A stretch of 64,000 nt of DNA from Daphnia pulex. Taxonomy: Eukaryota; Arthropoda; Branchiopoda; Diplostraca; Daphniidae. Under the pieces are notes generated by a model. That model worked only from the letters and a program-made list of their open reading frames with translations, ran no database searches and had not been told where the DNA came from. The position numbers and the translations under genes are program-made. Each line of letters begins with the position of its first letter. Position 1 is the stretch's first letter. The stretch spans positions 1,674,001 through 1,738,000 of the forward strand of contig NC_060025.1 of NCBI RefSeq assembly GCF_021134715.1. Reading direction: 5' to 3'. Positions 15,301-28,206 of this stretch are shown piece after piece.

Positions 15301-16925
15301 TCTCTGTGTCGTTTTCTTCTTCTCAAACTGCCTGTTTTGTGTGACTCGTTTTCTTTTCTTTACTACTATCCATCCCGCATGACTAGAAGAACCAGTTTTT
15401 CTTATCTTATACTACCACCATTAACATTTTTAACAGACGAGAGAGAAAGAGATAAATGTGTGCATGAAAGAGGTTAACTTTCGACTTTTTTTGACAGATG
15501 GGTAAGGATTTCCTCTTCTCTCTCTAACGAGTTGTATGGTTTTTCTCTAATCGCTTGGAAAACAATCATTTTCCGTTTTTGGGTTGACTTGAGTTGCTGT
15601 AGTACTTTTTATTGACATTTGAATTGATTGCGGTGAAATTGTCATGTCATTGTGAACGATTTTGTGTGTGTGTTTTTTGGTGTGACAGATCGGCATCATT
15701 TCGACAATCCAGTTTACTGCTATCCGACGGGGGCTGCCAACGGAGGAGTCGGTGGGGCTACGGCCGCCGTGGGCGGTTTGAATAACGCGCGCATTCGCAA
15801 CGATCTCGGCGCAACTAAAAACAACCTCACCAATTTGGAGCGAGCCAAACTGGGACCCAATTCACTGGAAGACGACTGTTCGGAAGGTAATCAAAAAGTC
15901 GTTCATTAAAACAAATTTTGTTTGAACATTTCAGATGAAATACAGCGACGACCATATAACGAGAAAGGCTGAGCCAATGAACTTTTGATGTTTCGAGTCT
16001 TTTGAATCAATTAAAACGATTTCTGAATTTTGCAGGTGCTTACGGCGGCTCTGTGTCTAGCACGGCCGAGTTGTACAAGAACCGCGAGGCTGACATGGGC
16101 AACCCCAATTTCAACAACTTCAACATTTACCACACGATCGATGAGGAGAAGGTCTCGAAAAGCGTGGAGCACCTCTACGACGAGATCAAGCACAAAAACA
16201 AAGATTACGGTACGTCTCTGTTCATGGCTCTCTACCCGTTGGCATAGCAACGACTCCTTTTGTCTAACCAAACGACAACAAGACCAAATTTTCACGAGAA
16301 AACTCGTTTTCTTTTGAGTTACTTCTGCCTCTCCTTTGAGGTTTCCTAACTTCCCACTCGGTCTCCCATCTTTGACTACTTTCTCGTTTCTATTCTCTTT
16401 TTGAACTCTTTACGCTGACTGGATCGCAGATACCAGTTCACAGGTAACAATTGGCTGTTGTCACGGCTGCTTGAAAAAGAAAAAATAACTTTGTTCTTTA
16501 GTAGAGTAGTTTTCTATTATGTAGGTGACCTTGTTCTCTTTTCTTTCATGTGTTGCCGTTGTTTTATTGATTTGATTTGATTTATTTGAAAATGATTTGA
16601 AATTACAGTCGACGAGGCGTATGACCGACTGGACGATTCACGACCACTTACAGAGGTCCGGCCGCAATATCTGCGGATCGCTTCCGGATCGCTGGGTTCT
16701 CTGGGAGGCTTGGGAGCCTCTCACTCCATCTTTTCCGGCAGCTCCAGCGTCGCCGCCTCTACCGTCTCCACCTCCGCCGCCAGCGATCCGGCGACAACAC
16801 CGCTCTCGATATCAGTAGGAGGTGGTCGGATCGGCTTCCGGTCGGATGCACGGGGACAATCCTCTCCGTCACCGTCGTCGTCGTCCAACTCTTCGTCTCT
16901 CAGTCTCGATAGTGCCAAAGTCTGA
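9323..16925 (+). CDS. drpr: Draper/CED-1/MEGF10-type engulfment receptor
   Basis: Twenty-two exons join in phase to 1,091 aa: 9323-9450, 10064-10190, 10692-10801, 11006-11064, 11289-11464, 11586-11656, 11733-11853, 11987-12124, 12364-12420, 12582-12736, 12882-13048, 13259-13495, 13559-13879, 13945-13992, 14073-14159, 14245-14316, 14382-14558, 14635-14681, 14762-15050, 15689-15886, 16036-16209, 16609-16925. Order: signal peptide (about 1-33), EMI domain (to about 120), a long run of eight-cysteine EGF-like repeats, one membrane helix (about 817-838), then a tail. The tail has NPVY (869-872) and an ITAM, YDEI at 976 and YDRL at 991. The 15-residue tyrosine spacing equals that of the Draper ITAM used by Src42A and Shark. 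In this family the receptor recognises dying cells and debris for phagocytosis. The start at 9323 gives the best signal peptide; an in-frame ATG at 9227 would add 32 residues. Confidence 0.95.
15197..15288 (+). CDS. drpr: Candidate alternative terminal exon of draper (short tail)
   Basis: Inside the 638-bp intron after the transmembrane exon, a T-rich acceptor (TTTTTTTAG) opens a 92-base exon. It is in the same phase as the normal next exon and ends at TAA 15286-15288. It would replace everything after residue 862 with 30 Ser/Tyr-rich residues starting [11 protein letters not shown]. That isoform keeps the ectodomain and membrane helix but loses NPVY and the ITAM. Drosophila draper is known to make isoforms that differ in the tail. 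Use of this exon is an inference from the sequence. Confidence 0.5.
15935..15972 (+). CDS. drpr: Second candidate alternative terminal exon of draper
   Basis: After the exon ending at 15886, an acceptor (CATTTCAG) opens 38 bases in the correct phase. They code [12 protein letters not shown] and then TGA. The resulting isoform would keep NPVY but lack the ITAM. The exon is very short, so chance is a real alternative. Confidence 0.3.
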
Positions 16926-19900
16926 ATTCAGAATTTAAACCAGAAAAATTAACTAATTGACGACTAAACAAAACAAAACAAAAATTTTACCATAAAAATA
17001 ATTAACAAATAAGATTCCAAAACACAAAAATTCAATGTTTCACTCAATCAGTTGCGGAGCGGGAGAGAAAATTTTACAAAAATATTCGACTGAATTTCCC
17101 GCTCTAGAAATAAGTAAAAGAAAAAATCGTATCCTCTTATGTATTTCTCTCATCACAAAACTTTTCTTTTGAATAGTTTTTGATTCATTCTTTTTTTAAA
17201 ATCTTTCGTTTGCGAGTGAATGCGTGTCGACCCCCAATAATCTCTACCGATTCTTTCATTCGATTTTATTTTAGATATATTTCATTTTTCTTTTTTTTAA
17301 ATCTCATCGAAAAATGTTATGTAAGAAACCTGGTTCTTCCTACCCGATTTTTATTTACCAACAAAAACATAATTTTTAACTATTCGAAAATCAGTTTTTC
17401 TTTTACTTTTAAACAAATAACTTTGCAATATTATTATACCGTGTCGTGTGGATGCCCACCCATTTCTTTTCGAGATCGATTGTGTGATAGAATGCGTTTT
17501 CTCATCAAGTATTACCATTTAAAGTTCAGAAGAAATGTTACGATCCTATAAAAAGAAATGGCGAGCGTTTTATTACCGTTTTGGAAGGCAGTTTGATAGG
17601 AGAACAGAAGAAGGGAAAATATATATGCCATCAATCGTCGAATTTGATATGAATGTATACGTTTATGTGTGTGTGTGTGTGTGTAATACTGTTGTTGTGT
17701 GCATGTGTACATGTTTCGCCTCATTTGATAACCTCCAACACATTTGTTTCCGGATACTCCCAGCTCCCATTTTAACACGTGAAAAAGAATTGGTAGGTGG
17801 AGAACCGTTTGTTTTTCTTTTATCCCCTGTACATTTTTGTGGAAAAGTGATGCTCATCAATACACACACACACACATATAAACCAAATCGATATAATGTG
17901 CATAACGGAAATGGCCAAGGACATTTCACAAATTTGATGAAATGGTAGTTGATTATGATACGGCCATTGTTTTATTTCCGAGCTTCCCGTTAGTTGCTCT
18001 GTGTCGCTGGTTTTCTAGGTCACTGAAATAAACCGGACTTAACGAGCCTCGCAGTAGTACATGTATCGTCACTGACATACAGTTTGATTTTCACAGGTTG
18101 AAAATTTTTGAAAATAAAAAAGAACCGTGCTGCGCGGGATATATAAGAACTTCCCGCTAACTGGCGTGAACGGAAGTGTGTGTGTAGAGGCCAACTTCCG
18201 TTGGCTACTATACCGCCGGTATATCTATATTTAATGAGGTGAAGTAACGTGTTACATTTAGGTAAAACAGTTATGTACAGTAGCCAGAAAAGAAGAAAAA
18301 CAATAGAGACCTGTGCACACTATACCGATGATGTGTTATTTTCTATACTATCTAGAGCATTTTGTAATTGAGCTAGTGCGTGACTCGTCCTTCCAACAGT
18401 GACAAGGTTCGCACGAATATTTATTTATTTTTTCGGGAGGCTACTTCCTGCATGCACGATGGTTATAAGTTATCGATTTCTTTTTTTCTCCCACGCGTAT
18501 ATGCACACACGAGGTCACAGAATTTGTATTTTTTGTTCGGTGGGGAGAGACTATATTTGATTATTAGCCCCACACACAAAAAGCTTCCCGACATGCGCAC
18601 AATCATCTTTTTAAAATTTCAAAAGAAATTGATATCATTCCTTATTCATTTAGAGAGCTTTTAGCCTTCGCGCCATTGAAGAGAATACTTTTTCTAGGAT
18701 TGTTTTAAATGATTCATTCGTTTCCCGGACAGACGACAATCAAAAGTGCACGCGTTCTTATCAATTCTCCATTCTCTAGATATTATAAATAATTTGAATA
18801 AATAAATAAATCAGAATCCGTCAAAGAGAAAGTTGACAAAGTTCCCAAAAAAGCTTCTTTGTTGTGTGTGAGCGTCGTCTGCTGGAGCTCCGCCCCCTTT
18901 TCCGCCATGTTCGAAAATGGGAAGAAGAAGAAACAAGTGAATGAAAATGGTGGAAAAGGAAGGAAGAATATCACGAAGGCCTCTACTGGTGAACGCAAGC
19001 GCACCACAGCACACAAGAGCCCAGAGGGGAGTTTCACATAGTCGAGTCAGGTAAAATGTTGGTGGGCCAGTGGCTGTTCTGCTGTCTTCCTCGACACACG
19101 ACGCCAGCATCAACTCCACACGAATTTTTATTCTATTTTTCCAGTGTTTTGTGTCTGTGTGTGTGTGTGTGTTTTCACACATCTCGTGAAGAAGAATTCT
19201 TTTTTATTCTCTGACCCAAGAGAGAGAAAGAAATTCGTGATAAAAAGAGTTGGTGAGTGTGTGGGAAACTTTCAACGTCATCATCAGATTGTGCCCACTG
19301 TCTGCCAAAGGTATATATACCGCGTTCGACATCTTCTTTGTTCTTGTTTCCATAATGTCTTGGATGAACTCTGTCGATCAGCTGATTTTCTCTTTCTTGA
19401 TAGTCTCTGTGGAATCCCAGACAGACACTTTTACTATATATTTGTTGTCCATATAATCCAATTGTGTGTAATGAACGATCGTTTCTCGTGTTTGTTCGGT
19501 CGATTCCGCAATCGTTGCTCAACAAATTCAAATCCCCATGATTCAATTGGTTGACGTCATTTTTTGGGGTTGTTGCAAAGTTTCGTCCACCATGTTGGTC
19601 ACGATATAAAATCAACAGGGGGAGGCTGACCAAATAATAATACTTCCCACGATGTTGTCATTTCTGATTGTTATTTCGTTAGATTTTTTTTCCTTTTCAG
19701 CGTGCAACAAACGAAAACAAGACACAGCATTTTTCTTTATATTCCCACAGCTGCTGCAACAGCCATTTTTATTTTTCTTTCAACCCCTGCGGCCACAGTT
19801 CAATGCCAAGTCCCGAACTGTGCTGCTGTTGAATCATTTAGGGGAGGGGAAAAACCAGTTCTCCTTTTGATATTCACGTTCTTTTTTTATTATTTTTTTT

Positions 19901-20226
19901 CGATTCTGTCACAACTTTCGCTGACCGCATTTCGCTAAAACGAGCCAAGACCTTAAAATAATTTAATTTATTCCGATATTCAACTAACACCACCACCTTA
20001 TGTAGCCCTAGGGGTCGCGTGACCTTTTGAGAATCACGGTCTAACCGGATCAGCTGTTTTTTATCCCTCCCCGTGAGTCAATTATTTTTGATTCCGCAAA
20101 AATGTTTTCACGTAAAATGTCGTCTGCTGTAATTTAATTTAATTCTTTTTTCTTTGACAAAAGGTAATTCGAAACCGAAGAAGAAAAGGGAAATTTTGAA
20201 AGAAGACGACAATTCCGCGGTCGACC
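16926..20226. other. draper 3' region and spacer upstream of ADAM10
   Basis: An A/T-rich draper 3' untranslated region follows the stop, with several AATAAA-like sites. Beyond it I see (GT)n/(CA)n tracts near 17669, 17864, 19153 and elsewhere, and no supported exon. Confidence 0.45.
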
Positions 20227-20277
20227 ATGGACCTGCACGAAGAGACTGCGGCATTAGTAGCAGTGACTTTGAAATGA
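20227..20277 (+). other. Upstream ORF in the putative ADAM10 leader
   Basis: A 16-codon ORF starts in a strong context (CGACCATGG) and stops 233 bases before the ADAM10 ATG. A second ATG at 20434 opens an out-of-frame ORF that runs across the main start. Both matter only if the leader extends this far upstream, which the sequence alone does not prove. Confidence 0.35.
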
Positions 20278-20510
20278 ATTCGAGTCAAGGTCGTGTGAAA
20301 GTCTCGTGAAGAAGACAACAACAACAATCAACAAACCGCCGAGGAGATTATTATTACGTCTATACAAAAGAATCAGAGAAAAAGGAAACGATAATCAGCG
20401 CAACACCTTCTGGTCCAACAAAACCACACACCTATGCCTGAAGGCTGCCGCTCTACCTGTCAGCAGCGTGAGGACCTCTGCTGTCATCGTCAGCAGTTGG
20501 CAACAACAAA

Positions 20511-23500
20511 ATGGCCATCCAGCGTTCAACAAATGGAGCGTACCACCGGCATTTCACGGCCTTATTCATCTTCTTCCTTCATTCCCTTCTGCCCGTCTCA
20601 GCTGCAACCTCAGGTATCAATGTGACTCAACACCCAAAATTGAAACGTCTAATAATTATAGCGGCTCACGCGTTCATTTCCTGTCATGTCTAATAATGCC
20701 TACCGGGAGACCTACTCACTGCCAAAATATCGATTATCGATTTTTGACGAAGAGGCCAAATACTTCTTGGCGAGTCACGTTCCAATCGAATAGCGGAACG
20801 AACGTGAGTGGGACATTTTCAGGGGCTCGAGGAAAAAAAGGAAAAATTATTTTAAAAAATAAATATGAAGCCTTGACGGCTGGTTGGTTATTACGTGAAC
20901 GTGACACCTCAAGGTATTCTCTTTTGCTGGTGACTTTTTGTTGGAAGAAGAAGAAGGGGGTGGAGAATGGCATCCGGCTGTGCGGAAGAGAAGCGGGATA
21001 ACCTTGAAGGTCGGCTGGTTCATCGCTCTCTCTCCCTTTTAGACAATTTAAAAACATTTAAAAAAATTTCCCAAGGTAAAGTTGCTTCAAGTTTTTGAAG
21101 TTTGTCATTTGCCCTTCAAGCCCAGAAGCTTATTCAGAGATACATTGCGTGTGTACATTTGCTTAAACAAACACGAAGAAAGAAAGAAACTCTCGAGGAC
21201 ACCGGAAGAATTGGATACAATCAGAACTCGGCGGGGCTGCTCCCACGAACCGGACGCTGGAGTTTTTTAAATAAAATATTAGAGTCTATTGATTTTTATT
21301 TTTCCTCCTATTCGTCTTGGAGAATTTTAGAGAAAACTTCTTTTTTAGTTGGGGGGAATATATCTAGTATAGCCGCTTGTATAATAATAATCGATACGGG
21401 AGAAAGTTGTCTTGCTAGTTGGCAGCTTTCATTGAAAGAGGGGGGGAAGTTTCCATCGGAGGAGGGAATCATTGATCGTTGACGTGTGTGTGTGTGTGTT
21501 CAATTACACATACAAGGGGGGCGAACGACGCTGCCACTTTTACCTCCATCAGTTGGATTATTCCGACCGCTAGATGACTCTGCTCAACCAAAGTTTGTTA
21601 TTCGCCACACTTTCAAAATAAAAAGATGATTATATTTGTGCGTCCCTTTTCAACTTCTTCAACAGACCGTACTGCCATTTTTATTTTTCCTTGGCTTTCA
21701 TCTTGTTTCCTCGTGACGGAAAAATGTTCATATGTAGCCTAAAAAGAAAAACATCAATCCAATTAAGGCGAACGAACGTGGTGGGGTCGTCTGCTGCACG
21801 CAACCCCTCGAACAACAAAACAAAATATATATATATCAATGACCATAATATAATATTATTGATCATGACACACTCACGTACTTAATATTAATATACCGAG
21901 AATCCATACAAAAAGCTTTTTCAAGTCTCAGACTTTCAGAGATTATTGTGTTACTGATTTTTACGTGTTTATCAACAGGAATGGCTCTGAATGATTTCAT
22001 TAGTCATTTTGAACCACTTTTCTACGACCACCACGATGTCCGGCTGCAGCACAGTAGATCCAAAAGAGAAAGCGATTCCCAGACTCTACACCTACAATTC
22101 AATGCTCACAACAGGTAAAGAAAAGTGCCTACACCTGACCGACCCATGCCAAATTTGGTGTTTCCATCTTTTTATACTTTCTAATCTTTCCACAATCACT
22201 TTCAATTGTTGCTTTATGCACTGTGTTTAAATGCACACAAGCAATTCAATGATTTTTCTGGCATTAATCTTATCAAAGTCTCAACCTACTTTTTTTGTTC
22301 GTCCTGGCAACTTCTTTTCTATACATGCTGCTTCTCTCTCACAAAGAACACTCCATCTACGTAAACAAAGATTGGCAGGTTGAAAGAACCGTGCAGCACA
22401 TTCCCCCCTTCTTTTGAATATTGCATTCTCAGTTGAGAATAAGAGAGTGAATCATGACGAAACCCACCAACTTCAATTCAATCTTTTTTTCTTTATTTGG
22501 TTGGCTGCTGGGCCAACTACAGCAACAATGCACAGGGTCCTCATGATTTTGTTACCGTCAATTCTTTTTCCCGACAGGCTTTTCAAGATTCGATTACGTC
22601 GCAGCGCCGACGTTTTCGCCGATGACGTCGTCCTGGAAAGCAGCAAAGGATCCATCGCCTTTGATACGACAAAGGTCTACCAAGGCGAACTGGAAGGTAT
22701 TTTAGAAAGTCGCTCCTATTTTCTCCCTTCTTTTCATTATTAGCTTCCTCTGTGCTCAGACTCCGTATTGTATAGAGATAGGAAAGAAGAAAAAAGGGCT
22801 TATATCTAGGCCACACGAAGATCCTGTGCGTGAGCCTCTAACGTAATTACTTTTTTTTCTCCCCTTGATTCCTGGCTCGTGTCTTAGATGACGATCATTC
22901 TACGGTGAGCGCCGTGCTGACATCCAGCGGAATCTTGGACGCCACAGTGTCGACGGCCTCTGAAACTTATTACGTGGAGCCGGCCAGCCGTTATTTCGAC
23001 GCCAGCCAGAATGTCTCGTTTCCAGCTGTTATTTACAAAGCGTCTGATGTACTCCATCCGGATCCTCACCAGGAGCACGACGGCTGCGCTTCTCATCAGC
23101 TTTACTTGAAGCAATTCGAACATTTCCACTGTGTCGGACACCGAGAAGAAGACCGTGACGACGACGCCACTAGAACCAATCGAAACTCATCGGATGCTCC
23201 TGCTGCTGTGATACGTTCGTGCCAAGAAGAAGATAACAAAAACCAAAAGAAGGATAGCGTTGCCCGGGAAGGAATCGAGCCCAATCAGCTGATCGATCAA
23301 ACCCTGTACTCTGGTTGGAATCGTCGCCATCACGAGAAGCAAAAGAAGAAGAGAAGATCGACGATCGATCACCGCAAGACGACTTGCATGCTCTACTTGC
23401 AAGCCGATCACCTGTTTTACGGTAAAATGGGCAGCGAGGAGGCCTGCATCGAGACCATGACACGACACGTCCAACGAGTCAACAGCATTTACAAGAACGT

Positions 23501-26500
23501 CGGTACGTCAGTCTAATGGGCCCCACTTGATTCACATAATAAATTCCACTGATACTCAACGACTTTCTCTGTTTGGCAGACTTTGACGGAGACGGCCAAG
23601 GCGACGATATAAATTTCATGATCAAACGGATCAAAGTCCACACGGAGCAGGCTCTCAACGAAGCCAGTTATCGATTTCCAGGCAATTACGGAGTCGAGAA
23701 GTTTTTGGAACTATTTTCAGGTATTCAACGAATCCCCTCTGGTCTCAAGGCTCTGAAAGCTGTTTCGTGTTGTTGGGTTGTTGTTTCGCGACATTCATTG
23801 ATTTTTTTCCCTTTTTCTTTTTGCCCATTTTGCAGAGGAAGATTACAACGCCTTTTGTTTGGCGTACATGTTCACGTATCGGGACTTTGAAGGCGGTACT
23901 CTGGGTCTGGCCTGGACGGGTGATTTGAAAAACGCCGGCGGCGTATGCGAAAAGAATGGCCATTATCGCGGCAGTTTGAAGAGCTTGAATACGGGCATTG
24001 TGACGCTATTGAATTACGGCAAACACGTCCCACCCGCCGTCTCTCACGTCACGCTGGCTCACGAAATCGGCCACAATTTCGGATCGCCAGTATGTCGCTC
24101 AATCACTCTTGCATTTGATTGGAAATTGTGTCTAAACACAAAATGTTTGTTTTTTATTTTAGCACGATCCAGAAAACAACCGGGATTGCACGCCGGGTGG
24201 CGAAGACGGCAACTACATCATGTTCGCTCGTGCCACTTCCGGCGATAAGAGGAACAACAACAAGTTCTCACCCTGCAGTCTCAAGAGCATTAACGGCGTC
24301 CTCAGCGCCAAGGCTCGTAACGAGCAAGGCTGTTTCAAAGGTAATTACCCAAAAAAGGGCCGCACTCTCCAGCCGACTTGTTCTTTCCTTACATATTGTA
24401 TAAAGGTCTACTGGGTTCTTTGGAATGAGTAATTAAAACCCATTTGTTGCTTGGCCCCAATTTATTTATAGAACCCCAGAGTGCCATTTGCGGCAACGGA
24501 GTGGTGGAAGCGGGTGAAGAATGCGATTGCGGATGGGAAGAAGATTGCCAAGAAAAGTGCTGTTTCCCAATGCGCAGTATCCAGCTGCCTGGAGAAAGAC
24601 CTTGCACACTGCGCCCATCGACCACCTGTTCACCGTCTCAGGTAAGACCCCATTCGAGTCTCATTTGTTTTACACGTCAAATCGATAACTATTATTACTA
24701 CACAGGGCCCGTGCTGCACGGAATCTTGCCAGCTGAGATACGGTGTCAAGTGTCGTGACGACAACGGCTGTCGTGATTCCGCCTTTTGCGACGGCTCGGG
24801 ACCTAAATGCCCGCCTTCCAATAACAAAGCCAATAAAACTGTTTGTAACGAAGAGTTTGTCTGCTTCATGGGGGTATGTTTTTTTCACTTTTTAAACCAT
24901 AAAGTCCTTTTTTTAGTCATGTCGTTATCATCATCATCATTCCTTTTTTGTGTGTGTGCTCACGTGAATCACCCTTCTTACTTTCTTTTTCCCTTTCTTT
25001 CTGGATACGTACTATAGGAGTGCACCGGATCGATATGCATCGCTTACGGCCTTCAATCGTGTCAATGCCTCCAGGGACCCAGCGATCCGCCGACTAAAGC
25101 CTGTGAGCTCTGCTGCAAATTACCCGGCGACGATCAACCTTGTTTGTAAGGTTTCCTTCCTTCTTCGTTCGTTGTGTATCACTCTCGTGTTAACAGTAGC
25201 CAACAAGGTCCGAACTTGGTTGCATGCGCAATGCAACTAAGTTGTTTTCCTTGTTGTTGTGTTGTTTTTCCCCTTCAACGGACAAAAGAATAGGGAAATT
25301 CTGGTACGATTAGTTTTAAATCTACACGCCCCGGAAGTGACGCACTCACGAACGGACGTCTGATTGAATTTCTCTCTTTTTGTCTTTTTTTTTTGTGGGA
25401 AAATATTTATTCTTTAAATGCATTATCCTATTATAGGTCGTCCTTTGAATGGAACACTCCGCCCTACGATGTGCCGTCAGCCCACGCCAAGGCCGGAACG
25501 CCATGCAATAATTACAACGGCTATTGCGATGTGTTCCAGCGTTGTCGCGAGGTCGATCCTTCCGGGCCATTGGCCACTCTACGACGCCTCTTACTTTCAG
25601 ATGAGAGCATCGCCTCTCTCAAAAAATGGATCGAAGATCACTGGTATGTTTTGTTATTATCCATAAACAAGTGGCTGGGGTTCTAATTTTTTAATGCATC
25701 CGGCGTTCCATTATTATAGGTACGGTGTCCTGTTTATCGCTGTTGGATTCATCACCATTATCGTAAGTTGCGCATCGAAAAGTCCATGTTGTTTCTATCC
25801 TAAATTTCTTGATAATATTTCTGGGATGTTGTTTATAAAAATTATGAAGCGCGTGAAAGAGAGGCCGGATTCGGCGAACAATAAAACCCCCTCCCCGCTG
25901 GGCTTTCCTATTTTTAATGAAATCCGTTAGACATACCAAGGGCGGTGCTGTCGTTTAACGAGCCGACAGTCGTATATAAAACAAATCCGCACCTCTCTTT
26001 CTCTCGCTGCATGTTGTCCGATTTTTATGAATCATTTTTTTTTTCTTTCTATTCCTTTTTTTCGCTGCTCGTTTTGTGTTCCAAACGAAAGGCTCTGCAT
26101 GTTTTCTGTAAGTAAAAAAAAAGAAAACAACATTTGCATCTGCATCGAGACTCTGTGTTATATAGCCTACAGGGATCGATTTATAGCCTCCGAAAATGTT
26201 TCAAACAAAAAACAGAATTTCCTTTTTATTTTCCATTAATTCTCTGTCAAACAAAAACCGTTATGTATTTGTGTCTGTTACGTCATGGAAATAGGTATGA
26301 ACGGTTTTCTATTGGAAGCTTGTAAACTAGTTACGATTCTAGTAGAAGTTTCCGCAGCTCCCGTAGGCTCTGTAGAATGTCGTAAAGATCTTGTTATTAG
26401 AAATTGCCCTGAACGTGAACTAATCTTTTTGAATTTTCTGTTTTTTTTTTAATCATCAAGGCCGTCGTCGCACGGGTGTTCGGCAAACGAGTGGAGCGCA

Positions 26501-28206
26501 AAAAGAGACAGCGCAGTCAACAACGTGCATCGCGGACGACGAATGGAGTGACGACGGCGGCTGCAGCGGCAGCGACAGCCGCGGCGGTGGATGAGAATCA
26601 AGGCCAGCATATTGTACATCCAGTGGCCGTCAGATCGGCCATCCCGCTCAAGCGTAAAGTTCGCGAGAAGGAGAAACGGGCCGGACGCAAAGCCTATTCC
26701 ACGGCGTCGGCTCTGGCCGTCTTCCGCAAGGCGAGGAAACCCACCCGCGGCTCGTCGCAAGATCCGAGAGCCAGGAGATCCGGCGTGGTCAACACCAAAG
26801 ATAAAGTCCGATCGTGGCTGGAGCGAGAAAATCCTACGCGGGAAACTATCGACAGCGATAACGAAAGTCATTTCCCAGAAGAGGAAATTAACTCGGCCGT
26901 TAACCAGATGAGACGGACCAGCAAGTCCAGCACCAGCCTCAATCAGCAGACGCCGGAAAGAACCCAGTCTCAACAACCATCGAGCAATCGCAGAAGCTCG
27001 TCGAGCGAGTTCTTATCTCTGTCGCCTCCATCGCTGGACACGAGCGCCAAGAAAATGATGCGATCCATTTCGGAAAATCCGCGCCATTTGGAAGGGCCCA
27101 TCACAACAACAGGAGCGGCTGGGCGCCACCATTTTTCGCGTTCCATTTCCCATGGGCACGAACCCGATTTCAGTCGTCTCAGTCGCAAAACGGAATCTCA
27201 TTCGCATTTGCTGTCGAAATCCGAGTTGGATCTCGAGCCCCTGGGCGATTCATCCGTCAAACCCGCCGAACCGCAACAACCACAACAACAGGCGACTGTA
27301 ATTCATCCACCCGTCCAGAAGCGAATCCCCAATCCCAGCAGCAGCAGCAGCAAAATCCCCAAATCCTCGACGGAAGGGCAGCTGAAAGCCTCTTCGAAAA
27401 CCTCTTCCAGTTCGAAAACCAAGACGTTTTCATCCTTTGAATTTTTAAATCTCATTACGGGAAACAAGAACTCGAATCCTGCGGATAAATCGAGCAAACC
27501 AGCGGCACGTACAGCTCGTGGCAGTCACGCCGATGGGGACGCTTCGTCGGCTAAAATACGAAAGAAAATCGGTTTGGGTCCGGTGAAAGTTGTTTTAAAG
27601 TGGCACGGAGCTGGAAGGGCGTCCAGAGTCAAAGGGCCAGCCCAAGTGACGGCGGCTGCGGCGGTCAGCAAGTCCAAGGCGGATGGGGAGAAGCGGAATA
27701 ATAATAACAAGAACAACAACAAAAAGAAGCGGGTGATTGTCTATAAAAATGGTAACCCCACGGCCAACGGTGCGAGCGCCTTCCCAGCGGAGAGGAAATC
27801 AATGGAGCCCAAACCCCTAACAACATCATCCACTCAATCTAAATTGAACGAAATTGAAATGGCCAATGATGTGGGCTCCGCTTCCAGTAATAATACCAAG
27901 GACGTCGTCAACATTATTGCTAATCCACTGCCGGAATTATCAGCGGAACAACCATCCAGGCCGTCTGCCGAAGCCATTTTTCGCTCACGACGTTACTCGA
28001 TGCAGGAACGTCTTTCTCAGCCTCCGCCACTGGTCCGTCGGGTCTCGGAGATTCACACGTCCACGTCCAGCGGTTACCAGCAGCCGCCAGCGCAACATCA
28101 CAACAACAGCCGACGCAATCGTCACAGCTGGACCGTCGGAATCCTGCCAGAATTCCCTCTTAACCCAACCGAAGAGATTGGCATCGATATCGAACATGAC
28201 TGTTAA
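20511..28206 (+). CDS. kuz: ADAM10/Kuzbanian membrane metalloprotease
   Basis: Thirteen exons join in phase to 1,335 aa: 20511-20613, 21979-22114, 22578-22696, 22888-23502, 23580-23720, 23836-24089, 24163-24340, 24472-24641, 24706-24873, 25018-25145, 25437-25643, 25720-25762, 26461-28206. Order: signal peptide (about 1-33); prodomain with a probable cysteine-switch C186 in DGCASH and a furin-type KKKRR at 272-276; reprolysin domain with [11 protein letters not shown], zinc ligands H447, H451 and H457 (the last across an exon junction); disintegrin domain (from about 518) and cysteine-rich region; membrane helix at about 740-760. The final exon codes nearly the whole tail, about 570 residues, Ser/Lys/Gln-rich with poly-Asn, poly-Ser and poly-Ala stretches. 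ADAM10 proteases shed surface proteins and make the S2 cut in Notch. The SPH...RATSGDKLNNN-like region separates it from ADAM17. Confidence 0.96.

Noticed and set aside
16430-16443. 14-base microexon (ATACCAGTTCACAG) in the last draper intron
   Set aside because: It has AG and GT borders, but inclusion shifts the final exon into another frame; that frame is open for about 70 codons only because the exon is Ser/Pro-rich. The phase-correct direct join gives the ITAM.
20306-21001. 231-codon plus-strand frame overlapping ADAM10 exon 1
   Set aside because: It starts at a non-ATG codon, is out of frame with the clear signal peptide exon and has no protein-like character.
26449-26976. Antisense frame of 175 codons under the ADAM10 tail exon
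   Set aside because: A shadow of the GC-rich sense coding exon.
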